From assembly GCA_903882245.1 (NCBI GenBank), contig CAIRWJ010000268.1:1-13692 (forward strand): 13,692 nucleotides of DNA. Direction: 5' to 3'. The notes below the pieces were generated by a model that had not been told where the DNA came from, did not search any database, and worked only from the letters and a program-made list of their open reading frames with translations. Each line of letters opens with the position of its first letter. Positions within the stretch are counted from its first letter, which is position 1. A program made the translations under genes and the position numbers. Source of the DNA: an uncultured Microbacteriaceae bacterium (GTDB lineage Bacteria; Actinomycetota; Actinomycetes; Actinomycetales; Microbacteriaceae). Positions 6,542 through 12,993 of this stretch are shown here, piece after piece.

Positions 6542-9500
6542 ACCGTCTCGCCATATTCAGTCTCAGGAATCGCGCACTCATCGCCCTGGTCACTGTTGTT
6601 GTTGCGATTTTCGGTGGCATCGCGATGTCGCTTCTCAAACTCGAGTTGATTCCCTCGATTACGTTTCCACAACTCGTTGTCGTCACGAACTACCCAGGCG
6701 CATCTCCTGTCATCGTCGAAAAGGAAGTGTCGACCCCGATTGAAACGGCGATTCAGGGAGTCAACGGACTCGAATCGACGACCGCGACGTCGCAGAATGG
6801 TCTGTCTCAGATCACGGCGGCTTTTGCGTACGGTACGAGTCTTGAATCGGCAGAACAAAAGGTTCAACTGGCGATCAACCGCATTTCTAACCTGCTTCCG
6901 GCCGGAATCGAGCCACAGGTTATCGCTGGGTCATTCTCGGACATCCCCGTCCTTCAAATGGCGGTGACGAGCGATCTCGCCCCCGATCAGCTGAATCAAG
7001 CCTTGAAAGACATCGCGGTTAAAGAACTGACCAAGTTGGAGGGCGTTCGAGACGCCGCGGTGTTTGGCGCCAACGGTGAACACATCGCTATCGTCCCCAA
7101 CGATAAAGAGTTGGACCGGCTTGGATTGACGACCACCGACATTCAAACCGCACTTCAGACCGCCGGAATTCGAATCGGTGCGGGAAGCGTTATGTCCGCA
7201 AATGGCGAACTGTCGATTGTGTCGGGAACCCCGCTCGCGAGCCTCCGTGACATCCGCTCAGTCCCCGTCACTATTCCCTACAAGCCGCCGGCCGTCACCG
7301 TGCCGAAAGTGCCCGATTTTCCGACTATTTCAGTCAGTCCTCGATTGAGCGGTACGTGGAGTTTGGACGAATTGAACGGCGGAGAGTGCATCGAGCCCTA
7401 CCCCAATCTCATTGATGATCTATACCAGATTGTTGCCTGTGACTCCGCCCACTCGGCGCAACTTGTTCGCGTCGGCGACCTGCGTACGGATGCGGGAATC
7501 CCGATTTATCCCGGGGACGCGGCTATCGGACCTGTCGCAATGGGCGAGTGCATTTCATCGGGAGTCATCTCGGCGACCGCAAAAGCAACCTACCCGTTAT
7601 TGACCACAGCCCCTTTGTTGACGACAGATTTCTTCTACCCGATGAGCCAGACCCAGTGGAACAAGGGCAATACTTTCTATTACTGCATAGCTCACAGCTT
7701 CTCCGTTGGCCCCGTCACGGAAAGCGTCGCGGGCAGCAGGGTGAACACCGTTGTACCCGCCGCACCCGCAATCCCTGGATCCTCCGCGACCAGCCCGTCA
7801 TCATTCGCTGGCTCGACGACAACGCCGACGACTCTCTCGGTCACCACAATCGGTGAACTCTCCCGCGTGTCGGTTCAGCCCGATGTCATTACGTCGATTT
7901 CGCGTGTCAACGGCCAACCATCGCTGACTCTCGCCATCACGAAACGTGCCGATGCGAACACGGTGGACGTGTCCCGTGCGGTTGTCGCGGCCCTGCCCGC
8001 GATTACTGACCTGCTCGGTAACGGCACCGAATTTACTGTCGTCTTCAATCAAGCCCCGTTCATCGAGAAGAGCATCGAGTCACTCGCGATTGAAGGGCTC
8101 CTCGGGTTAGTCTTCGCGATCATCGTGATTCTCGTCTTTCTATTGTCGATTCGATCGACGCTTGTCACCGCGGTGTCGATTCCGACGTCGTTGTTGCTGA
8201 CATTCATCGGTATGTGGGCCAGCAACTTTTCGCTCAACATTCTCACTATCGGTGCGGTCACCATCTCGATCGGTCGAGTTGTCGACGACTCGATCGTGGT
8301 CGTGGAAAATATCAAGAGGCACATGTCTCTTGGTGAAGAACGCATGGTCGCCATTCGAGACGGAGTTAAAGAGGTCGCCACCGCGGTCACCGCATCGACC
8401 ATCACGACGGTCGCCGTGTTCCTTCCGCTGGCGTTCGTTGGTGGGTTGTCCGGCGAACTATTCCAGCCATTTGCCGTCACGGTGACGATCGCACTACTCG
8501 CGTCGCTGTTCGTGTCGCTGACCATCGTGCCCGTTCTGGCCTATTGGTTCCTCGGCGACAAGAAGCCGAAAAAGAATGTGTCGACAAAGCTGACGAAGCC
8601 GACGAAGCCCGCCACATCGGGATTGGAAGACAACGACTTCTTGCAGCGTAACTACCGCCCGATCGTCCGTTGGACGATCACGCACCCGCTTGCGACGATG
8701 CTCATCGCAATCCTCACACTGGGAGGGACCCTCGCACTCGCTCCGCTGATGAAGACGAACTTTGTTGGGGGAAGCGGCCAGTCAACGATTACTCTGACTC
8801 ACTCGACGCCGGGCGGGCTCACACTCATGGACCGCGCAGCCGTCGCCGAAGACGTCGAAGCGAAACTACTGGACTACCCCGGTATTGAAACCGTGCAGAC
8901 ATCGATTGGTGGCGGAAATGGCTTCGCCGCTTTCAACGGCCAGGCGGGAAATATCATTTACCAGATCACTATCTCGGATGAGGTGGACGCTGATCTGGTT
9001 CGCGCCGAAGTCACGCGTGACCTGGAAACCATCACCGACACGGGCGAAATTGTGTCGGCTCAGGGTGGTGCGTTTGGTTCACAGACCATTGACATCACCG
9101 TGAAAGCCCCGTCGGAAGAGACACTTACCGCGGTCACTGCAGCCATCGCCACGGCGGTCACCGAGACGAAATCCGCCGATAGCGTCACGACGTCACTCGA
9201 TGACACGCAGTCTTACATTTCGATTTCTATCAAGCGGAAAGAAGCGGCGAGATACGCGCTTTCCGAGGTTCTGATTGGACGGACGCTGTCGGGGCTCATT
9301 GCCCCTACTGCGATTGGCCAGGTCGTGATTGATGACGTCACCATGGACCTCATTGTCGAAACCAAGAATTCACCAGACACCCTTGGCGAATTGCGTAACT
9401 TCAAGCTGACCACTCCCCTCGGTGGCACGGTGCTTCTGTCCAAGGTGGCGACCATCGGGATCACCGAAACTGCTGCGTCGCGCACGACCGAACGTGGTGT

Positions 9501-10173
9501 TTTGTCCGCGTCCGTTGCGGTCACGCCGACGTCGGACAACCTCTCGGAATCGACCGCAGCGGTTAACGCGGCGCTCGCGAGCGTCACGTTGCCGTCGGGA
9601 ACCACAGCCACTGTTGGCGGTGTCTCCCAAGACCAGGTCGAATCCTTCCAGCAGTTGGGCCTCGCGCTTCTGGCCGCAATCCTGATTGTGTATGTCGTGA
9701 TGGTGGCCACCTTCCGATCGCTGCGTCAACCCCTGTTATTGCTCGTTTCGATTCCGTTCGCTGCGACCGGCGCGATTGCACTCCAGATCATCTCGGGAAT
9801 CCCTCTGGGAATCTCGTCGCTCATCGGGTTGCTAATGCTCGTCGGAATCGTGGTTACGAACGCAATCGTTCTCATTGACCTCGTGAACCAGTATCGCGAG
9901 CGCGGTGGCTCGGTCATCGAATCGTTGCTCGACGGAACGAGCCGACGAGTTCGACCCGTTTTGATGACAGCGCTCGCGACGGTTTTTGCGCTCACGCCTC
10001 TCGCGATCGGCGTGACGGGAAGCGGCGGATTCATCTCGCAGCCTTTGGCGATTGTTGTGATCGGTGGTTTGTTGTCGTCAACGATCCTCACGCTTCTCGT
10101 TCTTCCCGCGCTCTACTCGCTCGTTGAAGGGCGCAAGGAACGCAAGGCGACTCGTCGGGTCCTGAAGGCCTAA
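6538..10173 (+). CDS. RND-superfamily efflux permease with inserted extracellular four-Cys domain
   Basis: A 1211-residue proton-driven RND exporter of the AcrB/SwrC type. TM1 is at about 13-33; TM2-6 lie at 515-672, TM7 at 712-736 and TM8-12 at 1040-1196, with the two large extracytoplasmic loops of the family. TM4 carries the proton-relay Asp pair in VVDDSIVVVENI (581-592). In TM10 the AcrB Lys position is Thr1107 (VVTNAIVLID), which I recall also from Gram-positive SwrC-like pumps. Residues about 246-436 are extra relative to AcrB-like proteins and interrupt loop 1 in the region matching the docking domain. All four cysteines of the protein (284, 301, 338, 383) lie there. Start GTG 6538 overlaps the TipAS-like stop, with AAGGA 8 nt upstream. 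No membrane-fusion partner is present. Its substrate is unknown, with drugs or lipids likely. Confidence 0.93.
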   Translation: MNRLAIFSLRNRALIALVTVVVAIFGGIAMSLLKLELIPSITFPQLVVVTNYPGASPVIVEKEVSTPIETAIQGVNGLESTTATSQNGLSQITAAFAYGTSLESAEQKVQLAINRISNLLPAGIEPQVIAGSFSDIPVLQMAVTSDLAPDQLNQALKDIAVKELTKLEGVRDAAVFGANGEHIAIVPNDKELDRLGLTTTDIQTALQTAGIRIGAGSVMSANGELSIVSGTPLASLRDIRSVPVTIPYKPPAVTVPKVPDFPTISVSPRLSGTWSLDELNGGECIEPYPNLIDDLYQIVACDSAHSAQLVRVGDLRTDAGIPIYPGDAAIGPVAMGECISSGVISATAKATYPLLTTAPLLTTDFFYPMSQTQWNKGNTFYYCIAHSFSVGPVTESVAGSRVNTVVPAAPAIPGSSATSPSSFAGSTTTPTTLSVTTIGELSRVSVQPDVITSISRVNGQPSLTLAITKRADANTVDVSRAVVAALPAITDLLGNGTEFTVVFNQAPFIEKSIESLAIEGLLGLVFAIIVILVFLLSIRSTLVTAVSIPTSLLLTFIGMWASNFSLNILTIGAVTISIGRVVDDSIVVVENIKRHMSLGEERMVAIRDGVKEVATAVTASTITTVAVFLPLAFVGGLSGELFQPFAVTVTIALLASLFVSLTIVPVLAYWFLGDKKPKKNVSTKLTKPTKPATSGLEDNDFLQRNYRPIVRWTITHPLATMLIAILTLGGTLALAPLMKTNFVGGSGQSTITLTHSTPGGLTLMDRAAVAEDVEAKLLDYPGIETVQTSIGGGNGFAAFNGQAGNIIYQITISDEVDADLVRAEVTRDLETITDTGEIVSAQGGAFGSQTIDITVKAPSEETLTAVTAAIATAVTETKSADSVTTSLDDTQSYISISIKRKEAARYALSEVLIGRTLSGLIAPTAIGQVVIDDVTMDLIVETKNSPDTLGELRNFKLTTPLGGTVLLSKVATIGITETAASRTTERGVLSASVAVTPTSDNLSESTAAVNAALASVTLPSGTTATVGGVSQDQVESFQQLGLALLAAILIVYVVMVATFRSLRQPLLLLVSIPFAATGAIALQIISGIPLGISSLIGLLMLVGIVVTNAIVLIDLVNQYRERGGSVIESLLDGTSRRVRPVLMTALATVFALTPLAIGVTGSGGFISQPLAIVVIGGLLSSTILTLLVLPALYSLVEGRKERKATRRVLKA
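7273..7845 (+). other. Domain insertion in RND loop 1, resembling the septum-formation family
   Basis: This stretch encodes residues 246-436 of the RND pump. It begins with a Pro-rich linker (246-269) and ends with a Ser/Thr/Pro/Ala-rich linker (400-436). The core, about 275-386, has the layout of the actinobacterial Septum_form domain: GGEC (281-284), IVACDSAHSAQLV (298-310), a central Cys (338), then W374-N-K-G and YYC (381-383) near the end. Four Cys suggest two disulfides in an extracellular fold. It is in frame and continuous with the pump. The family match is from memory of the pattern and needs a profile search. Confidence 0.65.
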
Positions 10174-10754
10174 GGCGCGGGCGACAACACCCACAGCACC
10201 TCGGCTGGTTCGCTCGTTGAGGGGTTGCGCCAGGTGTGTGGTTCGCGGCCACGGAAGGTCATCGCGTCCCCGGTATTGAGGTTGTACGTGGTGGGGCCGA
10301 GGACGATGTCGAATTGTCCTTGAAGGACGTAGACGAATTCGATTTCGGTGTCGAGGGCATACAGTTCTTCTCCGCCGGAACCCCGGGGGCTGACGATCGA
10401 GTGCAAAACCTCAACGTGGGTTTGTGAACCCGGCGACAACAGGTATTCGCGGGCGTTGATGCCACCAAAGTTGATCATGGCACCTTCCCCCGCGCGCACA
10501 ATGGCGCTGGTTGGAGGCTCGAACAATTCACCGACTCGAAGTCCTAAGGCCTCACACACCGCCACCAGCGACGCAACGGACGGAGAAACGTGGTCGCGCT
10601 CGAGCTTGCTCACGAATCCCTCCGTGAGCCCGGCAGCAGCTGCCACTTGCCCGAGCGTGAGTCCGCGGGCGAGCCTCGTTGCGCGAAGGCGTCCGCCGAT
10701 GGGAATCGCCTTATCACTCACCTGTTTTGCCGTGCGTCGGATGCTGCCGGCCAT
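10170..10754 (-). CDS. XRE-family regulator with C-terminal cupin domain
   Basis: A 194-residue transcription regulator. Residues 18-77 form an XRE helix-turn-helix: LRATRLARGLTLGQVAAAAG (23-42), then FVSKLERDHVSPS (47-59). Residues 108-192 form a small cupin barrel with the phrase FVYVLQGQFDIVLG (140-153) and a TGDAMTF turn (161-167). This is the PuuR/SutR-like architecture, in which the cupin senses a small ligand. ATG 10754 is 2 nt after the cyclase stop, with GGAGA 10 nt upstream, so it is cotranscribed with the cyclase. Codons upstream of this ATG belong to another frame of the cyclase. It probably binds the inverted repeat at 11435-11449 and controls both divergent units. Its stop (TAG) shares CTAA with the RND stop. 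Confidence 0.9.
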   Translation of the reverse strand: MAGSIRRTAKQVSDKAIPIGGRLRATRLARGLTLGQVAAAAGLTEGFVSKLERDHVSPSVASLVAVCEALGLRVGELFEPPTSAIVRAGEGAMINFGGINAREYLLSPGSQTHVEVLHSIVSPRGSGGEELYALDTEIEFVYVLQGQFDIVLGPTTYNLNTGDAMTFRGREPHTWRNPSTSEPAEVLWVLSPAP

Positions 10755-10756
10755 GA

Positions 10757-11422
10757 TCAGCGGGTCTCCATCGCGACTGCTCGAACGGGCGCGCCGTCGA
10801 TCCCAACGAACTTCATCGGCAATATCGACACGAGCGGGTCGGCAAAGTCGACCGACTCGAGATTGCACAAATTTTCGCAGATGACGCCGCCAACCTCGGC
10901 GATGAGGTGGTGTGCGGGGAAACCCTCACCCGAGTGATCGACGTCGGGCGTCTCGTCGATGTTGAGCGCATCGAGCCCAATCGTCCGCACACCGCGTTCA
11001 AGCAGGAACGACACGAGTCCGGCGTCAAGGAAGGGGTTGTCGAAGTACGTCGGGTCGCCGTAGTGACGAGCCCAGCCAGTGTGAACGAGGACGATATCGC
11101 CAGCGCGAGCGGACTCGACTTCCGATCGAACGGAATCGAGAGTGATGCGCTCGCGAGCCTGGACGCCGTCGCAGTGAAGGAGCACGCCTCGACCGACGAA
11201 TCTCTCTAGCGGAACCTCATCGATTTTCTCGGTGTTGTCGTCGAAATGGAACGGTGCGTCGACGTGTGTTCCGCTTTGGCTGCCCATCCGAATCGACATG
11301 AGATTGAACCCGTCCTTAGCGATCGTCGCGTGTTGGGCGATGTGCGGAACGGGATCACCGGGGTAAACCACGGTCTCGGCAGTGATTTCTCGGGAAAGGT
11401 CTACGACACGAACTATCTCCAT
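10757..11422 (-). CDS. Cyclase-family metal-dependent hydrolase (kynurenine formamidase-like fold)
   Basis: A 221-residue cytosolic protein of the 'cyclase' family (PF04199), which contains kynurenine formamidase, isatin hydrolase and related amide or ring hydrolases. The signature is SGTHVDAPFH (50-59), with metal-ligand candidates His53 and Asp55. Further ligands are probably His161 or His162 and Glu173 (ICENLCNL). The usual first His, four residues before His53, is Gln49 here, which may change the metal site or place it in a subfamily. ATG 11422 follows TAGTTT by 6 nt, a leaderless arrangement. The regulator gene follows 2 nt after its stop. The neighbouring permease and ureohydrolase suggest a role in breakdown of a small nitrogen compound. 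It is unlikely to be tryptophan catabolism, since no kynureninase or dioxygenase is near. The substrate is unknown. Confidence 0.88.
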   Translation of the reverse strand: MEIVRVVDLSREITAETVVYPGDPVPHIAQHATIAKDGFNLMSIRMGSQSGTHVDAPFHFDDNTEKIDEVPLERFVGRGVLLHCDGVQARERITLDSVRSEVESARAGDIVLVHTGWARHYGDPTYFDNPFLDAGLVSFLLERGVRTIGLDALNIDETPDVDHSGEGFPAHHLIAEVGGVICENLCNLESVDFADPLVSILPMKFVGIDGAPVRAVAMETR

Positions 11423-11428
11423 GAGAAA

Positions 11429-11434
11429 AAACTA
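11429..11434 (-). promoter_or_regulatory. Candidate -10 box of the cyclase-regulator operon (leaderless)
   Basis: On the minus strand TAGTTT (TANNNT) is followed by 6 nt and the ATG at 11422. The inverted repeat at 11435-11449 directly abuts this box on its upstream side, between -10 and -35, where a bound protein would block RNA polymerase. Confidence 0.5.
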
Positions 11435-11449
11435 TTGCCTGTGAGGCAA
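11435..11449. promoter_or_regulatory. Candidate operator: perfect 6-3-6 inverted repeat
   Basis: TTGCCT-GTG-AGGCAA is a perfect 15-bp inverted repeat in the 80-bp spacer between the divergent cyclase and permease genes. Its left half is also the likely -35 of the permease promoter, and its left edge touches the cyclase -10. The position suits dual repression by the XRE-cupin protein encoded next door, although activation of the permease side cannot be excluded. Confidence 0.6.
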
Positions 11450-11463
11450 GAAAGGAATAGCAT
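11435..11463 (+). promoter_or_regulatory. Candidate promoter of the permease-ureohydrolase operon
   Basis: TTGCCT (11435-11440) and TAGCAT (11458-11463) are separated by exactly 17 bp. Transcription would start near 11470 and give a leader of about 33 nt containing the ribosome binding site GAGAGGA (11490-11496). The -35 lies within the candidate operator. Confidence 0.5.
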
Positions 11464-11502
11464 GGCGTCACATTGTCAACCAACCTTTTGAGAGGATTCG
11501 CA

Positions 11503-12984
11503 ATGAGCAACGTTGCTCACAACCCCAAACCCAAAATCACTGAGGTCGAAGGCTTCGGTATTGACACCATTCCCGACGCCGATCGTACGTCGACGCCACG
11601 GGACCTGTTCCGCATTCAATTCGGTGGTGCGAACACGTTCGCAACCGTTTTGCTCGGAACCTTCCCCATCTTCTTTGGGCTCTCCTTCTGGGAGGGCGTC
11701 GGTGCCGCCGTCCTCGGTGTGCTCGTCGGAACCCTCTTCCTCATGCCGATGGGACTCTTCGGACCGCGCACGGGAACCAACAACGCCGTCGCATCTGGTG
11801 CGCACCTCGGTGTCACCGGGCGTATCGCGGGCTCGTTCCTGTCGCTCCTGACCGCAATCGCGTTCTACTCGATTTCAGTGTGGGTCGGCGGAGACGCCCT
11901 CGTCGGCGCATTCGTTCGCTTGTTCGGCGCAGAAGACACCCAGATGCTGCGAATCGGGCTGTACTCGCTCATTGGACTCATCGTCATCATCGTGGTGGTT
12001 TACGGCTACCAGTTCATGTTGCTCATCAACCGCATTGCGGTGTGGGCGAACACTGTTCTGATGCTGCTCGCCATTGTTGCGTTCGCCAGTGTGTTCGACC
12101 CCTCGTACGCCGGATCAGGTGAATATCTGCTTGGTGGGTTCTGGCCGACCTTCATTCTGTCTGCACTCATCGTCATGTCGAATCCGATCTCGTTTGGTGC
12201 ATTCCTCGGTGACTGGTCGCGCTATATCCCCAACGGAACCTCGAACGGCAAGCTCGCGCTCGCGACGTTTGGAGCCCAGGCGATGACACTGATTCCGTTT
12301 ATCTTCGGTGTCGCCACGGCGACTCTGGTGACCGGCGGAGACTACGTCGTCGGATTGATCGGTGCCGCACCCGAGTGGTACGCCTACCTCATCATCATCG
12401 TGGCGTTCGTTGGTGGTCTGTCCACAGGAAGCACCTCGCTCTACGGAACCGGACTCGACTTCTCGTCCGTGTTCCCCAAGCTCTCGCGTGTCCAGGCGAC
12501 TATCGCCATCGGAACCGTTGCCTTTGCCTTCATCGTGGTCGGACGTCTGTACTTCGACCTGCTCGGAGCTGTCAACGGATTCGTCGGTGCGATCGTGGTG
12601 ACCACCACTCCGTGGATGATCATCATGGCAATCGGGTTCTGGAACCGTCGCGGTTGGTATAGCAACGAAGACCTCCAGGTGTTCAACCGCGGCAAGAAGG
12701 GTGGCCGTTACTGGTACACCAACGGAATCAACTGGCGCGCCATGGTCGCGTGGGTCGTCTCGGCGGTCCTCGGTCTGCAGTTCGCCTACTACCCGCCGAT
12801 CATCGAAGGACAGTGGAATGCGGTTGCTGGCGGAGTTGACCTCAGCCTCATCGTCGCCATTGTCTCGGCCGCCGTGTTGTACGTCGGTGCGTTGATTCTC
12901 TTCCCCGAGCCCGACTACGTGTTCGGACCGAAGGGTCCCCGCATCGGTCGTTCGGTGAAGTCCACCATCCCGCCCGTCCGATAG
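11503..12984 (+). CDS. NCS1-family permease (cytosine/purine/hydantoin transporter type)
   Basis: A 493-residue integral membrane protein with about 12 helices, of the nucleobase:cation symporter-1 family (PF02133, CodB-like). The family signature lies in the first helix region, GGANTFATVLLG (41-52) after the cytosolic GFGIDTIPDADRTSTPRDLF (17-36). NPISFGAFLGDWSRYIP (217-233) and STGSTSLYGTGLDF (297-310) are further typical stretches of this branch. ATG 11503 has GAGAGGA 6 nt upstream; upstream in-frame codons do not look coding. NCS1 proteins import nucleobases, hydantoins, allantoin or similar compounds with Na+ or H+. The ureohydrolase starts 9 nt downstream, so the two form an operon, and the transported compound is probably the substrate or precursor for that enzyme. 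The exact substrate cannot be read from the sequence. Confidence 0.92.
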   Translation: MSNVAHNPKPKITEVEGFGIDTIPDADRTSTPRDLFRIQFGGANTFATVLLGTFPIFFGLSFWEGVGAAVLGVLVGTLFLMPMGLFGPRTGTNNAVASGAHLGVTGRIAGSFLSLLTAIAFYSISVWVGGDALVGAFVRLFGAEDTQMLRIGLYSLIGLIVIIVVVYGYQFMLLINRIAVWANTVLMLLAIVAFASVFDPSYAGSGEYLLGGFWPTFILSALIVMSNPISFGAFLGDWSRYIPNGTSNGKLALATFGAQAMTLIPFIFGVATATLVTGGDYVVGLIGAAPEWYAYLIIIVAFVGGLSTGSTSLYGTGLDFSSVFPKLSRVQATIAIGTVAFAFIVVGRLYFDLLGAVNGFVGAIVVTTTPWMIIMAIGFWNRRGWYSNEDLQVFNRGKKGGRYWYTNGINWRAMVAWVVSAVLGLQFAYYPPIIEGQWNAVAGGVDLSLIVAIVSAAVLYVGALILFPEPDYVFGPKGPRIGRSVKSTIPPVR

Positions 12985-12993
12985 AAAGCTGCA

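Noticed and set aside
6538..10173. Assignment of the large transporter to the mycobacterial MMPL branch
   Set aside because: The TM4 motif VVDDSIVVVENI and the two AcrB-like porter loops fit the AcrB/SwrC type of RND better than MmpL lipid transporters.
10755..10868. Longer N-terminus for the XRE-cupin regulator
   Set aside because: The upstream in-frame codons overlap the cyclase gene in another frame and give Arg/Ser-rich sequence unlike the family. ATG 10754 has GGAGA upstream and fits the usual N-terminus.
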